Positions 17,980 to 27,903 are shown, counted from the stretch's first letter. The stretch is 64,000 nucleotides of DNA from Tatumella sp. JGM118 (GCF_018257515.1 NZ_JAERJR010000002.1:248001-312000), one strand, 5' to 3'. A program made the numbers and translations. The notes: generated by a model not told the origin, from the sequence alone.

Positions 17980-18366
17980 TTAGTGACTGATATGCGCGAT
18001 AGTCGCAATCTCGACCAGTGCATCGGGTTTTACCAGACCACACTGAATGCAGTAGCGGGCCGGCTTTTCGCCGGGGAAGAACTCCGCATAAACTTCATTG
18101 ACCGCGGCATAGTTCTGCCAGTCGGTAATGAAAATGGAATTAAAAGTCACGTCATCCATACTGCCGCCGGCGGTTTCAATCACGCTTTTAATGATGGTCA
18201 GCACATGCCGGGTCTGGGCCGCTGCATCCCCGACATGGACAACATTATTATGTTCATCAAACGGAAGGGTCCCGGAGACATAGACCACGCCATCCGCCAG
18301 GGTGCCCGGCACGAACGGTGCCAGAGGGGTACCGGTACCGGCAGGGGTAATGACAGTTTTTGGCAT
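17980..18366 (-). CDS. rutC: 3-aminoacrylate deaminase RutC (RidA/YjgF family)
   Basis: A 128-residue RidA-fold protein. The N terminus [20 protein letters not shown], the segment [11 protein letters not shown] and the C-terminal [20 protein letters not shown] are RutC-type. The last carries the Arg and Cys used by RidA proteins to bind carboxylates. It removes or reduces 3-aminoacrylate intermediates from uracil ring opening. Length equals E. coli RutC. Confidence 0.93.
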   Translation of the reverse strand: MPKTVITPAGTGTPLAPFVPGTLADGVVYVSGTLPFDEHNNVVHVGDAAAQTRHVLTIIKSVIETAGGSMDDVTFNSIFITDWQNYAAVNEVYAEFFPGEKPARYCIQCGLVKPDALVEIATIAHISH

Positions 18367-18400
18367 CGTAGTTTCCTCATTTTTACAGTAAAAAAAACGT

Positions 18401-19144
18401 TCAGGCAGCGGTGCCGGTCAGTCCGGCGGCGGAGGTCTGTCCCAGCGCAGAGCACAGGCTGCTGACATCTGACACCCAGCCAAAGAAGGTACGGATATTA
18501 AAAAGGGCAGCATCATGGGCCGATGGGGGACCGGCCTGATAGGTAGCATCCTTCAGGACGATGCCGAAATACTCCAGGAAGAAGCCGTCGCGCAGGGTCG
18601 ACTCCACACAGACATTGGTGGCAATGCCGGTAAAGATCAGGTGGCGGATCCCCCGGCTGCGCAACATGCTGTCGAGCGGGGTGTTGTAAAAGCCACTGTA
18701 GCGGATTTTGGGGATCAGAATATCCTCCGGTTGCGGGACCAGTTCATCCACCAGCGCATAATCCCAGCCGCCTTTGGCCAGTAACCTGCCCTGCAGTTCG
18801 GGCTGACGGCGCATGGTCTTCAGTGCATTGGATTTATGGAAGTTGGGCGAACCGGCATCACCGGCCTCCGCATACTGATCATCCCAGCCATTCTGCAGCC
18901 AGATGATTTTAATACCCGCCTGTCGGGCGGCGGCCACGGCCGTTTTAATATTGGCGATCACCGGACGGGTGGCAGACACATCAAATCCGGCCAGGTCCAG
19001 ATAGCCGCCCGGCGTGGCATAGGCATTCTGCATATCGACCACAATCAATGCGGTCTGCTCCGGCGGAAAGGCGATCGCTTCCGGTTCGGCGGTAAGCACG
19101 ACATTATTCAGATGACGGGTGGTTGGACAGTTCACAGTATTCAT
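18401..19144 (-). CDS. rutB: Ureidoacrylate amidohydrolase RutB (isochorismatase-like hydrolase)
   Basis: A 247-residue cysteine hydrolase of the isochorismatase superfamily. It cleaves ureidoacrylate peracid/ureidoacrylate to aminoacrylate and carbamate. Triad residues are visible: Asp in [15 protein letters not shown], Lys in LLAKGGWDY, and Cys in [15 protein letters not shown]. Its ATG overlaps the rutA TGA by one base, indicating translational coupling. Confidence 0.95.
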   Translation of the reverse strand: MNTVNCPTTRHLNNVVLTAEPEAIAFPPEQTALIVVDMQNAYATPGGYLDLAGFDVSATRPVIANIKTAVAAARQAGIKIIWLQNGWDDQYAEAGDAGSPNFHKSNALKTMRRQPELQGRLLAKGGWDYALVDELVPQPEDILIPKIRYSGFYNTPLDSMLRSRGIRHLIFTGIATNVCVESTLRDGFFLEYFGIVLKDATYQAGPPSAHDAALFNIRTFFGWVSDVSSLCSALGQTSAAGLTGTAA

Positions 19145-20235
19145 CAGGCTACCTCCTGCATGGCATTAACAGCACCGCTGCGGCTGGTCATCAACGGCTG
19201 GATTTCCCGGCCAAAATTTTCGATACCCTGCACAAAATCGTCGAATGTCAGCAAAATGCCTTCAGTGCCGGGCACGGTGGCCACTTCATCCAGCAGTCGG
19301 GCGACGGTGGCGTAGGAACCGACCAGCGTGCCCATATTGATATTGACGGCGGACGTCGGATCTGCCATTTGCCGGACATTGGTGTCCTGGCCGGAACGGG
19401 TGTCCTGCTGGCTCTGGGTGGTCAGCCATGCCAGGGCCTCCTGATCGGCCCCGGCCTTATAGTGCTCCCATTTGGCGCGGGCGGCGTCGTCGGTCTCATC
19501 GGCGATGATCATAAACAGCACATAGGATCCCACCTCGCGGCCGGCGGCCTCTGCGGCACTACGCATCCGCTGAGCCGTCGGTGCAAAGGCGGTGGGGGTA
19601 TTCACGCCTTTACCAAAGCAGAAGTTATATTCAGCATGGCGGGCGGAGAAAGCCATACCGGCATCGCTCTGACCGGCACAGATCACCTTCATCGGTTTCT
19701 GCGGCTGAGGCTTCATCCGGCAGTCATTCATGGTCAGAAAATCGCCTTTAAAATCGGACTGACCGGTGCCCCACAGGTCACGTAATACCGTGACGTATTC
19801 GGTCAGATAGTCATAACGGCGGGAGAAATACTCTTCACCGGGCCACAGGCCCATCTGGTCATATTCCGGTTTTTGCCACCCGGTCACCAGATTGACGCCA
19901 AAGCGGCCGCCGGAAATGCTGTCGATGGTGGTGGCCATCCGGGCGACGATGGCCGGAGGCAGGGTCAGCGTGGCGGCGGTTGCATACAGTTCAATGCGGG
20001 AGGTTACGGCCGCGAGGCCGGCCATCAGGGTGAACGATTCCAGGTTGTAATCCCAGAATTCGGTCTTGCCGCCAAAGCCGCGTAATTTGATCATTGAAAG
20101 CGCGAAATCAAACTGATAATGCTCGGCCTTCTGCACGATGGTTTTGTTCAGTTCAAAATCCGGCAGATACTGGGGAGCATTTTCAGAAATCAGCCAGCCA
20201 TTATTACCAATCGGGATAAATACGCCTATCTTCAT
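19144..20235 (-). CDS. rutA: Pyrimidine monooxygenase RutA
   Basis: A 363-residue flavin-dependent monooxygenase of the luciferase-like superfamily that opens the uracil or thymine ring with O2 and FMNH2 from RutF. The N terminus [20 protein letters not shown] is near-diagnostic; the family segment [20 protein letters not shown] is near residue 112. The start is the ATG at 20235 with GAGG upstream; nine extra codons of open frame were dropped. First gene of the operon, divergent from rutR. Confidence 0.96.
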   Translation of the reverse strand: MKIGVFIPIGNNGWLISENAPQYLPDFELNKTIVQKAEHYQFDFALSMIKLRGFGGKTEFWDYNLESFTLMAGLAAVTSRIELYATAATLTLPPAIVARMATTIDSISGGRFGVNLVTGWQKPEYDQMGLWPGEEYFSRRYDYLTEYVTVLRDLWGTGQSDFKGDFLTMNDCRMKPQPQKPMKVICAGQSDAGMAFSARHAEYNFCFGKGVNTPTAFAPTAQRMRSAAEAAGREVGSYVLFMIIADETDDAARAKWEHYKAGADQEALAWLTTQSQQDTRSGQDTNVRQMADPTSAVNINMGTLVGSYATVARLLDEVATVPGTEGILLTFDDFVQGIENFGREIQPLMTSRSGAVNAMQEVA

Positions 20236-20528
20236 GCCACACCTCGTCTGAAAGATGATCACGGGTTTAACCTACTGGCGGCGGTGCATCCTGCAACTCC
20301 GTACTGTCGTCGCGTAAAAGTTAATGCAAGGCGTATGCCATGTTTTAAAGATTAAGTAAAACAAAGAGATGTAAAAACAATGCAAACAGACGAGGGTTAA
20401 AGTGGACCATTTGGTAAAAAAGGATGCACGATTTTCAGGCGACTGTGCAAAAAAAGGGCAGCCCTGCGATGGGAGGGCACCGGGGGATTCTGTTATGATG
20501 CGGAAAAGTCAGAAATTACGAGGTCTGA
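20236..20528. promoter_or_regulatory. rutA-rutR divergent intergenic control region
   Basis: This 293-bp space separates the divergent rutA and rutR genes. It holds a RutR-box-like palindrome at 20403-20418 and an AT-rich stretch near 20345-20395 suitable for promoters. Exact -35/-10 elements are not assigned. Confidence 0.6.
20403..20418. promoter_or_regulatory. Candidate RutR operator
   Basis: TGGACCATTTGGTAAA matches the known RutR consensus TTGACCAnnTGGTCAA at 12 of 14 defined positions. It lies in the rutA-rutR intergenic region, where RutR binds in E. coli and is released by uracil. Confidence 0.7.
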
Positions 20529-21164
20529 GTGAACGCTGTAGAAAAAAATTCCGGGCGCCGCCGCCGGACGACCGCGGAAAAACGTTCTGCCATTACCGAT
20601 GCGGCTCTGATGCTGTTTTCTCAGTTTGGCCTGCATGGCACGCGGCTGGAACAGGTCGCAGTAGCCGCCGGGATCTCTAAAACCAATCTGCTCTACTACT
20701 TCCCCTCTAAAAAGCAGCTCTATCTGGCGGTACTGCAGGATCTGCTGGCGGTCTGGCTGGCCCCCCTGCGGGCATTGCAGGCCGATCAGCAGCCGCTGGA
20801 GGCTATCCGTCAGTATATCCGCCTGAAGCTGGAAGTTTCGCGGGACCATCCCCGCGCTTCGCGATTGTTCTGCCTGGAAATGCTGCAGGGCGCACCGGTA
20901 CTGAAAGAAGAACTGGCCGGGCCGGTGAGAGCGCTGGTGGACGAAAAAGCCGCGCTGATCCGCCTGTGGATCGAACGTCAGCAACTGACCGCTATCGACC
21001 CCTGGCATCTGATTTTTATGTTGTGGTCGGTCACTCAGCACTATGCCGATTTTGCGACCCAGGTAGAGGCGATCACCGGAAAAACGTTACAGGATGCGGT
21101 GTTTTTTGAACAAACCCTGGACAGTATTCAGCAGGTGATCACCGAAGGGTTACGCCCCCGGTGA
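20529..21164 (+). CDS. rutR: TetR family regulator RutR, uracil-responsive repressor
   Basis: A 211-residue TetR protein. The N-terminal HTH spans about residues 15-60 with LFSQFGLHGTRLEQVAVAAG and ISKTNLLYYFPSKKQLY. The C-terminal TetR_C_13-like domain carries LFMLWSVTQHYADFATQVE-type sequence, where RutR binds uracil. The start is GTG 20529, with GAGG at 20520. It is divergent from rutA, with an operator-like palindrome between them. In E. coli RutR represses rut genes and adjusts pyrimidine and purine metabolism. Confidence 0.93.
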   Translation: MNAVEKNSGRRRRTTAEKRSAITDAALMLFSQFGLHGTRLEQVAVAAGISKTNLLYYFPSKKQLYLAVLQDLLAVWLAPLRALQADQQPLEAIRQYIRLKLEVSRDHPRASRLFCLEMLQGAPVLKEELAGPVRALVDEKAALIRLWIERQQLTAIDPWHLIFMLWSVTQHYADFATQVEAITGKTLQDAVFFEQTLDSIQQVITEGLRPR

Positions 21165-21282
21165 ATGGCCAGGGGGGCAGGTAGTAATGCGATTTTAGTT
21201 CATAACAGCGATAAATTTGATATTTCCCTTAAGGCGATTTTCAGGCTGTACTGGTGTTATCAGAACACAGCGGGGAACTATC

Positions 21283-21462
21283 ATGGCATCGGTTTTATGG
21301 CAGAAGTTAAAACGACTCTCCGGTCTGGCAACACGGAGTCCGGCGGCGGAAAGAGCAAGAGACAGTCATTTGCTGCTCGAGTCGATGATCCCGATCATGG
21401 GGTTATACGGCATTGGCCCGGGATATCTGGATCCGGCCTGGACAAATGATGAACAGAAGTAA
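21283..21462 (+). CDS. Possible small protein, 59 residues
   Basis: An open frame from ATG 21283, with GGGGAA about 6-11 bases upstream. It starts MASVLWQKLKRLSGLATRSP, with a later segment SMIPIMGLYGIGPGYLDPAW. It is basic at the N terminus with one moderately hydrophobic stretch. I do not recognise a family. It lies between rutR and rutE in otherwise gene-free sequence. It may be spurious. Confidence 0.3.
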   Translation: MASVLWQKLKRLSGLATRSPAAERARDSHLLLESMIPIMGLYGIGPGYLDPAWTNDEQK

Positions 21463-21565
21463 ACAGCAACGGCTGTTGCGGTTATCCTACTGGAATGAGC
21501 TGTGCGTATTGTGGCCGGAGGATCTCCCGGACAGCGGATTCACTTCGCTCTCCGGGCGGTTTTTA

Positions 21566-22156
21566 TCAGGCAAAACGGCAGGCGTCGTCGAAATCCAGAC
21601 GCGGTAAGCGGCCATGCAGTTTCGAGTCATCTCCGTAGCCAATATTGATCAGCAGATTGACCTGCCAGTCACTACCGTGAAAGAAAACTTCGTTAATTTT
21701 CTCCGCATCAAACCCTGACATCGGACCGACATCCAGCCCCAGCGAGCGCGCAGCCACCACCAGATATCCGGCCTGCAGACTGCTGTTACGAAAGGCGGTT
21801 TCCCGTGCGAGGCTTTCACTGCTGGTAAACCAGCTGCGGGCGTCGGCATGAGGGAACAGGCCAGGTAACTTCTCATAGAATGCCATATCAGAGGCCACGA
21901 TCACGGTGACCGGTGCGGCCATCGTTTTTTCGATATTCCCGGAAGAGAGGGCGGGTTTCAGTGCCTGTTTGCCGGCCTCGGATCTCACAAACACGAATCG
22001 GGCCGGGGAACAGTTGGCCGATGTCGGGCCAAGGCGGGTGAGTTCATACAGTCTTTGCAGAATATCATCCGTTACCGGTTTATCCTGCCAGTAACTGTGG
22101 GTACGTGCCTGATGGAAAAGTGTATCAAGAGCAGATCTGTCAACCGGTGTACTCAT
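21566..22156 (-). CDS. rutE: Malonic semialdehyde reductase RutE (nitroreductase family)
   Basis: A 196-residue FMN nitroreductase-fold protein. It reduces malonic semialdehyde to 3-hydroxypropionate, the final detoxifying step of the Rut pathway. The N-terminal segment [20 protein letters not shown], the flavin-binding [16 protein letters not shown] and the C-terminal [16 protein letters not shown] are typical of RutE. The gene is not in its usual place between rutD and rutF; it stands alone beyond rutR, about 1.9 kb upstream of rutA on the same strand. It is complete and of normal length, so the pathway is probably intact. Confidence 0.93.
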   Translation of the reverse strand: MSTPVDRSALDTLFHQARTHSYWQDKPVTDDILQRLYELTRLGPTSANCSPARFVFVRSEAGKQALKPALSSGNIEKTMAAPVTVIVASDMAFYEKLPGLFPHADARSWFTSSESLARETAFRNSSLQAGYLVVAARSLGLDVGPMSGFDAEKINEVFFHGSDWQVNLLINIGYGDDSKLHGRLPRLDFDDACRFA

Positions 22157-22322
22157 CGCATTCTCCCTAAATGAACCACTATTTTTCTCTGCCGGCCCGT
22201 CCGGTCATCGGTGCGGCCTGTTTGCAGGGCCACTGCACCAAACCTGTCTGTCGCAGATGACTTCCGGGTGTACACTGCGGACCCGGAGGCCCGCAGTGAC
22301 AGACGGCGAATGCCGGTAAAAC

Positions 22323-22958
22323 TTATTCGAAACAGGTACCCGGATTTTCTGCCAGCGACACAAACTTTTTGCCGCCGCGATCCAGTGCCTGAACTTCACC
22401 ACTTTCAATATCATAAACCCAGCCATGCAGGCGGATTTTTTCATTGCGCAGGGCCACAGCCACGGACGGGTGAGTTTTAATATTATTCAGCTGCGCGATC
22501 ACGTTTTCCCGTACCATCGCACTGACTTTATGCTCTTCATCCGGGTAGTCGTTTTTGTCCACCACGGCTTTCGCCGCATCGGCATAACGCAGCCAGTGCT
22601 CGACGGCTGGCATGGTGTGCATATCCTGACATTTGGCGATAGCCCCCATCGCACCGCAATTCGAGTGACCGCAGATAATGATATCGCGGACACCCAGCGC
22701 GACCACAGCATACTCGATGGTGGCAGACACACCGCCCGGTTCCGGACCGAAGGACGGCACAATGTTGCCTGCATTACGAATGACAAATAACTGGCCCGGT
22801 TCCTGCTGAGTCACCAGCTCAGGAACCAGACGGCTGTCTGAACAGGAGATAAACAGAGCTTTTGGATTCTGGCTGGCCGCCAGGCTATGGAACAGCGCTT
22901 TACGCTCCGGATAAACTTCTTTCTGGAAGTTCAGAAACCCTTCAACAATCGTTTTCAT
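22323..22958 (-). CDS. Beta-class carbonic anhydrase, CynT-like
   Basis: A 211-residue beta-carbonic anhydrase interconverting CO2 and bicarbonate. Zinc ligands are Cys in [12 protein letters not shown] and His/Cys in CGHSNCGAM; Asp and Arg of the SDSR motif are present. Sequence along the whole length resembles E. coli CynT ([38 protein letters not shown]), but there are no cynS/cynX neighbours here. It stands alone, so housekeeping bicarbonate supply is the likely role. The ATG at 22958 starts the CynT-like N terminus. Confidence 0.93.
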   Translation of the reverse strand: MKTIVEGFLNFQKEVYPERKALFHSLAASQNPKALFISCSDSRLVPELVTQQEPGQLFVIRNAGNIVPSFGPEPGGVSATIEYAVVALGVRDIIICGHSNCGAMGAIAKCQDMHTMPAVEHWLRYADAAKAVVDKNDYPDEEHKVSAMVRENVIAQLNNIKTHPSVAVALRNEKIRLHGWVYDIESGEVQALDRGGKKFVSLAENPGTCFE

Positions 22959-23281
22959 AACACGCCCAAATAATAAAAATTCGGCTTAATCATAGAACGA
23001 TTACCGGTACGGGGAAAGTCCCTGCAGGAAAATGCCCCCGGAGGCGGCGATAAAACAGTCAGCGCCCGGAATGTGGCCCCGGGTTGCGGCCTGTACTGCA
23101 CGGAATACGGGGCTTGTCTGACCGCCCATTGCCCGGCAGGGAGGGGCTGGGTTGTGTGACGGTGTCACGTTATTCCGGGGTGGCTGCCAGCCGGCGCATT
23201 GCCCGGATAATAAGGTGGTTGTGATAGCCACGGTTTCCGGCTATTACTATCCGCAGAAATAACCGTGACACAGGGAATTTT
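22959..23281. other. Divergent intergenic region, carbonic anhydrase / amidotransferase
   Basis: This 323-bp region between divergent genes has no credible gene. It should contain promoters in both directions; none is assigned with confidence. Confidence 0.45.
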
Positions 23282-24022
23282 ATGGCACAGTCAGCAGTGA
23301 TCATTATTCAGACCGGGACACCCCCGGAAGCTATCCGTCAGCAGTACGGGGATTTACCACAGTGGTTCAGCCAGGCCATGGGCCTGCCGTTATCTGCCAT
23401 CCAGGTGGTACGGGTATTTGAAGGGGAAGCGTTACCGCCACCGGACCCCGCGCGGCTGGCCGTTATTACCGGTTCCTGGGCGATGGTGACGGATCGGCTG
23501 CCGTGGAGTGAGGCCACTGCCGAATGGATACGCCAGGCGATAATCGCAGAGATGCCGCTGATGGGGGTCTGCTACGGACATCAGCTGATGGCTCATGCCC
23601 TGGGTGGCGAGGTGGGGTATCTTGACTGTATCCGCGAAACCGGATGTTTACCGGTCAGCCTGACCCCCGCCGCAGCGGCCGATCCTCTGCTGCAGAATTT
23701 ACCCGCCACCTTCCCGGCGCATCTGACACATATGCAATCGGTGACCCGGCTGCCGGCAGGAGCTGAGGTGCTGGGCCGGTCGGCTATCGACCCCCATCAG
23801 ATCATCCGTTACGGAAAATATGCGGTTTCCACCCAGTTTCATCCGGAATTCCCGGCCGCGGCCGCCAGGGCGATGACAGAGAGGAACCGGACGGTCTTCG
23901 GCCAGGAAGGAAGGGATACCGATGCCATTCTGGCGCAGATGACGGAAACCCCGGAGGCGACCGGGATCCTGCAGCGTTTTATTGCATATCATCTGCCGGA
24001 AGGAAGTACGGAAGGCTGCTGA
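23282..24022 (+). CDS. Class I glutamine amidotransferase-like protein (GMP synthase GATase-like)
   Basis: A 246-residue stand-alone class I GATase domain. The catalytic Cys is at about 97 in GVCYGHQLMAHALGG, and His/Glu are in STQFHPEFP near 190, so the triad is complete. ITGSWAMVTDRLPW corresponds to the oxyanion region. Such free-standing proteins (YfeJ-like) hydrolyse glutamine or gamma-glutamyl compounds; no synthase partner gene adjoins. The substrate is unknown. It is convergent with a DHA2-type MFS gene. Confidence 0.82.
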   Translation: MAQSAVIIIQTGTPPEAIRQQYGDLPQWFSQAMGLPLSAIQVVRVFEGEALPPPDPARLAVITGSWAMVTDRLPWSEATAEWIRQAIIAEMPLMGVCYGHQLMAHALGGEVGYLDCIRETGCLPVSLTPAAAADPLLQNLPATFPAHLTHMQSVTRLPAGAEVLGRSAIDPHQIIRYGKYAVSTQFHPEFPAAAARAMTERNRTVFGQEGRDTDAILAQMTETPEATGILQRFIAYHLPEGSTEGC

Positions 24023-24062
24023 CCGGACAGGTCACGCGCGGAACCCCGCGACCCGTACCGGT

Positions 24063-24087
24063 CACCCCCGGGAGGACCCGGGGGGTG
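24063..24087. terminator. Strong GC hairpin between convergent genes
   Basis: CACCCCCGGG pairs with CCCGGGGGGTG around a 4-base loop. It lies between two convergent coding ends, 41 bp and 6 bp away, without a clear T-tract. Possibly a bidirectional terminator. Confidence 0.45.
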
Positions 24088-24092
24088 AAGCA

Positions 24093-25502
24093 TCAGGGAC
24101 GACGAATGCGGCTGACGCTGACAATAATCGCAATCAGACAGGACGTGACGGCAACCCACAGAGCAATATGCACGGCATGGCTTTCACTGTGCAGATCCTG
24201 CTGGCTGAACAGCGCGAGGATCACACCGATGGCGGCACTGCCCATGCATTGCCCGAACATCCGCATAATGGCCAGTGTTCCTGAAGCATAGCTGCTGTTT
24301 TCCCGCGCCACGTTGGATAGCATTTCGCGGTTGTTCGGGCTCTGGAAACAACCAAAACCGATACCGCACACCAGGCTGCGCAGACAGATATTGAGGACAC
24401 TGGCATGTTCCGGCAGGGTAGCCAGCAGGGCCAGACCCGTCACAAAAATACAGAGTCCGGTGGTGGAGATCAGTGCCGGCGGAAAGCGGTCAGACAGACG
24501 CCCGGCATGGGGTGCGGCCAGGATGATGCCGAGAGGCCAGGGGGTAAACAGTAATGCTGAGATAAACGCGCTATAGCCGTACACGTTCTGGAACAGGAAC
24601 GGAAGTGCGATAAACGTGATCCCCTGACTGATAAATGACGCCATCGAGGTCAGGGCCGCCAGTGAAAAACGGGATGATGAGAAGATAGACAGCGGTAATA
24701 ACGGTTTACTGGCCCGGCGTTCACAATAGATAAACGCGGCCCCGGCGGCCAGTGCAAGTGCCAGGAAACCGGCGGCATGCAGTACGTTATCTGCGGTTAA
24801 TGACTGCCCGCCGTGCCGTGCGAAACTGTCCGCGGCCATGATCAGGCTGCCGGGCACAATGGCCGACAGGAAAGCCCCCGGCATGTCGAAAGGCTCGGTA
24901 ATTTTTTTTGCCCGCTCAGGCAGTACACGCATGGCCAGAGTAATGGCCAGAATACCCGGCGGCAGGTTAATGGCAAACAGCCACTGCCAGCTGAACGCTG
25001 AAAGCAGGGTACCGCCCAGTAAGGGCGCAATGGCGGTTCCTGAGGCAACCAGCAGCGCATTCATACCGAGAATACGGCCCAGTAACCGGTTAGGGAACAC
25101 CGAACGCAGCACGGCCGGCCCGATACTCAGGGTCGCGGCAGCGCCGATCCCCTGCAGAATGCGCATCGCTATCAGCGTGTGCGGGGTATCGGATAAGGCA
25201 CATCCCAGCGAAGACAGTGTAAATACCAGCAGGCCGCAGGGATACTGAACACGGTAGCCCACCCGCGGGGCCAGCGCGGCGAAAATAGCCAGTGTCATGG
25301 CGGCGGCTAACAGATAGCCGTTGGATACCCAGATAATTTCAGAGGCCCGGACATTCATCGCGCGGGCAATTTGTGGCAGGGCAACATTGACCATCGATGC
25401 ATCAAAGACGGTCATCGCCGTGGTCATCATCACCGCAATCATTGCCAGCCGGCGTTGTCGTCCGGGCAGCCCTTCATCGCCCGGCATATCAGAAAAAAGC
25501 AT
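24093..25502 (-). CDS. MFS transporter, DHA2 (EmrB/QacA) family
   Basis: A 469-residue membrane protein with about fourteen hydrophobic segments. FDASMVNVALPQIARAMNVR (residues 34-53) and the motif C-like RILQGIGAAATLSIGPAVL near 114 are typical of 14-TM DHA2 multidrug transporters. Length is normal. It is divergent from a LysR gene at 25675, 172 bp away, which may regulate it. No EmrA-like membrane-fusion partner is present, so it probably works alone in the inner membrane. Substrate unknown. Confidence 0.85.
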   Translation of the reverse strand: MLFSDMPGDEGLPGRQRRLAMIAVMMTTAMTVFDASMVNVALPQIARAMNVRASEIIWVSNGYLLAAAMTLAIFAALAPRVGYRVQYPCGLLVFTLSSLGCALSDTPHTLIAMRILQGIGAAATLSIGPAVLRSVFPNRLLGRILGMNALLVASGTAIAPLLGGTLLSAFSWQWLFAINLPPGILAITLAMRVLPERAKKITEPFDMPGAFLSAIVPGSLIMAADSFARHGGQSLTADNVLHAAGFLALALAAGAAFIYCERRASKPLLPLSIFSSSRFSLAALTSMASFISQGITFIALPFLFQNVYGYSAFISALLFTPWPLGIILAAPHAGRLSDRFPPALISTTGLCIFVTGLALLATLPEHASVLNICLRSLVCGIGFGCFQSPNNREMLSNVARENSSYASGTLAIMRMFGQCMGSAAIGVILALFSQQDLHSESHAVHIALWVAVTSCLIAIIVSVSRIRRP

Positions 25503-25674
25503 GCTAAATGTCTCCGCGGTTACTTCTGTTGCGACCGGAAATGCAATCCGGTCTGCGCATTGATTTGTAGAGGTGGGGAATATACTCTCTCAGGATAGCA
25601 GGCGGAAGGTGCATTCTTTGCAGTTATATAGTGCACGCAACGCCATGATTAAAATATCGACAGGAAAACGCACG

Positions 25675-26619
25675 ATGGCCGAGGCTGATTTTAATCTGTT
25701 AACCGCGCTGGATATGCTGCTGACGACCCGTTCGGTGGCCGGTGCCGCCCGCCGGCTCGGGCTGAGTGCCTCCGCAATGAGCCGTACACTGAGCCGTTTA
25801 CGTTCGGTGACCGGCGACCCGTTACTGGTCAGGGCCGGACGGGAGATGGTGCTCACGCCCTATGCCGAGGAGATCCGTGAGCGCACCCGGAAAACGGTTT
25901 CTTCCGCCAGAGAGTTGCTGCGCCCGGACACCACGGCGCTATGCCTGCCGGAACTGGAGCGTACCTTTATTCTGCGGGCCAATGACGGCTTTATCAGTGC
26001 ATTCGGGGCGGCATTGATTGCGGTGGTCGCGCAACAGGCCCCGGGCGTTCGCTTATGCTTTATTCCAAAGCCGGAAAAAAATGTCAGTCAGCTGCGTGAG
26101 GGACAGGTGGATATTGAAATCGGCGTGGCGGGAGAGACGGGACCGGAAATCCGCCTGCAGGCCCTGTTCCGTGACCGGTTTGTCGGGGTGGTCAACAGCC
26201 ATCATCCGCTGGCACAGCTCCCCCGGATCACGCTGGAGGACTATATCCGCTGGCCGCATATTGCCTCATCCAGACGGGGGAAATACAGCGGGCCGATAGA
26301 CAGTGCACTGGCCGAACTCGGCTTTCAACGGGAAGTGGTCGCCGTGGTGCCGGGCTTCGCGCCGGCACTGGCGGTGGTCACTGGCTCGGAACTTATCGCC
26401 CAGGTACCGGCCTCCTTTTTACAGAATTACCCCGGAATTTCCGCATTGCCGGGTGAAGGGACCCTGCGCCGGTTTGAACTTCCGGTGAAAGTCCCGGGGA
26501 TCACGGTATCGCAGATGTGGCATCCTCGCTCGGATAAAGATCCCGCCCACCGCTGGCTGCGTGAGCAATTACGCACCGTCTGCTGGCGGGAACCACTGGC
26601 TGAGTTCAGTCACCAGTAA
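25675..26619 (+). CDS. LysR family transcriptional regulator
   Basis: A 314-residue LysR protein in the NodD/NahR-like branch, judged by the N terminus ADFNLLTALDMLLTTRSVAG and HTH region ARRLGLSASAMSRTLSRLR. The substrate-binding domain runs from about 105 to 300. The ATG at 25675 with AGGA at 25662 is preferred; ATG 25645 is the alternative. It is divergent from the DHA2 transporter, likely its target. Its last 51 bases overlap, antisense, the end of the next LysR gene. Confidence 0.85.
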   Translation: MAEADFNLLTALDMLLTTRSVAGAARRLGLSASAMSRTLSRLRSVTGDPLLVRAGREMVLTPYAEEIRERTRKTVSSARELLRPDTTALCLPELERTFILRANDGFISAFGAALIAVVAQQAPGVRLCFIPKPEKNVSQLREGQVDIEIGVAGETGPEIRLQALFRDRFVGVVNSHHPLAQLPRITLEDYIRWPHIASSRRGKYSGPIDSALAELGFQREVVAVVPGFAPALAVVTGSELIAQVPASFLQNYPGISALPGEGTLRRFELPVKVPGITVSQMWHPRSDKDPAHRWLREQLRTVCWREPLAEFSHQ

Positions 26620-27477
26620 CCGGAGTCTGGCCTCGGTGCCACGGCGCGCCGGGTAGAGCAGATGCATTTTCTGGTCCGGAAAGTGATAGCCCGGCAGCAC
26701 GGGCCGCAGTTGCTGACGCCGGAAATAGCCCGCTAATGCTTGCCGGTGGCCGGCCAGAATACCCTGTCCTTCGGTGGCGGCCTCTGCCAGGGCTCCCCAG
26801 TCATTGATCACCAGTGGCGGACTGACGTCAGTGTGACAGGTCTGACGGCCATCGGTCAGTGTCCATTCCTGTATCTCGCCGGCCAGCCACGGCGAAAAGC
26901 CCAGGCAACGGTGCTGCGGTAACTGTGCCGGAGACAGCGGGGCCCCGTAGTGATCGAGATATGACGGAGCCGCGGCAAGGATCAGCCGGTACGGAGTCAG
27001 CGGTTTTGCCACCAGCCTGAGTAACGGATCCGGCTCACCGATGCGGATCACCGCATCCATACCGTTGTCCAGCGGTGAGATCACCGTATCAGACAGCGTC
27101 AGTTCGATACGGATCTGCGGGTAACGGCGCATAAAATCGGCGATAAACGGTATCAGAGAATAGCGGCCAAAGGTCACCGGGCTGTTAATCCTTAAGGTTC
27201 CGGCGGGCTGAGTGACGTCGAATTTCACCTGTCTTTCAGCATCCTCGACCGCTCCGAGGATAATTTCACAGCGCCGGAAGTAGTCGGCCCCCGCGGCGGT
27301 CAGGCTCTGTTTCCGGGTGGTACGGGACAGTAACGTAACCCCGAGCTGCTGTTCCAGGGCGGTGATATGCCGGGCCACCATCTGCGGGGACAGACCGCGG
27401 ACACCGGCTGCAGCAACAAATGAACCAGTCTTAACGACATCAACAAAGACCTGCATTCCGGTCAGTTTATCCGGCAT
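26569..27477 (-). CDS. LysR family transcriptional regulator
   Basis: A 302-residue LysR protein of the AaeR/DmlR-like type. The HTH includes MQVFVDVVKTGSFVAAAGVR and ALEQQLGVTLLSRTTRKQSL (about residues 6-60). The co-inducer domain runs from about 85 to 295. The start is the ATG at 27477 with AGGAG six bases ahead; a TTG two codons upstream is less likely. Its 3' end overlaps the convergent LysR gene by 51 bp. A YciI-family gene is divergent, 96 bp away, a possible target. Confidence 0.85.
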   Translation of the reverse strand: MPDKLTGMQVFVDVVKTGSFVAAAGVRGLSPQMVARHITALEQQLGVTLLSRTTRKQSLTAAGADYFRRCEIILGAVEDAERQVKFDVTQPAGTLRINSPVTFGRYSLIPFIADFMRRYPQIRIELTLSDTVISPLDNGMDAVIRIGEPDPLLRLVAKPLTPYRLILAAAPSYLDHYGAPLSPAQLPQHRCLGFSPWLAGEIQEWTLTDGRQTCHTDVSPPLVINDWGALAEAATEGQGILAGHRQALAGYFRRQQLRPVLPGYHFPDQKMHLLYPARRGTEARLRLLVTELSQWFPPADGA

Positions 27478-27573
27478 TAACAACTCCTGGTAGTTTGTGA
27501 AAACAAATAATGGCTATTTTAACCACTGGTTTGAGCTTATTACACTGTGGATCCTGTCATTGAGGAGGTAATT

Positions 27574-27903
27574 ATGATTTTTGTAGTCAGAATGGAGCAC
27601 CCGGACGGTGAGGAGTGGGGGCAGTATGTTGCTGAGCATGTCAGCTACCTTCGCGGGCTGATCACCCGAGGGCATCTGCTGGCATCGGGGCCGGTGAAAG
27701 GGTCAGTGCTGCGCGCCGGGTTACTGATTTTCAGGGCGGAGAATGAACAGCAGGTCAGACAATGGATTGAAGATGATCCGTTCAGCAGGGAGAACCTGAT
27801 CGTCACGCTGGATATCTGTCAGTGGGATCCCTTGTTCGGTTGCCTGTCAGAGGTCTCTTCCGGCGTATTACCACCTGTGTTGCAGGACCAGACCGCAGGC
27901 TGA
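27574..27903 (+). CDS. YciI-like protein
   Basis: A 109-residue protein with the YCII ferredoxin-like fold. It starts MIFVVRMEHPDG, and RGHLLASGPVKG and QWIEDDPFSRENLI are the usual conserved blocks. The conserved His is in EHVSYLRG and the Asp in DDPF. GAGGAGG precedes the ATG at 27574; a longer frame begins at 27547 but lacks similarity. The role of YciI proteins is mostly unclear; some act on chlorinated or muconolactone-type compounds. Confidence 0.8.
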   Translation: MIFVVRMEHPDGEEWGQYVAEHVSYLRGLITRGHLLASGPVKGSVLRAGLLIFRAENEQQVRQWIEDDPFSRENLIVTLDICQWDPLFGCLSEVSSGVLPPVLQDQTAG

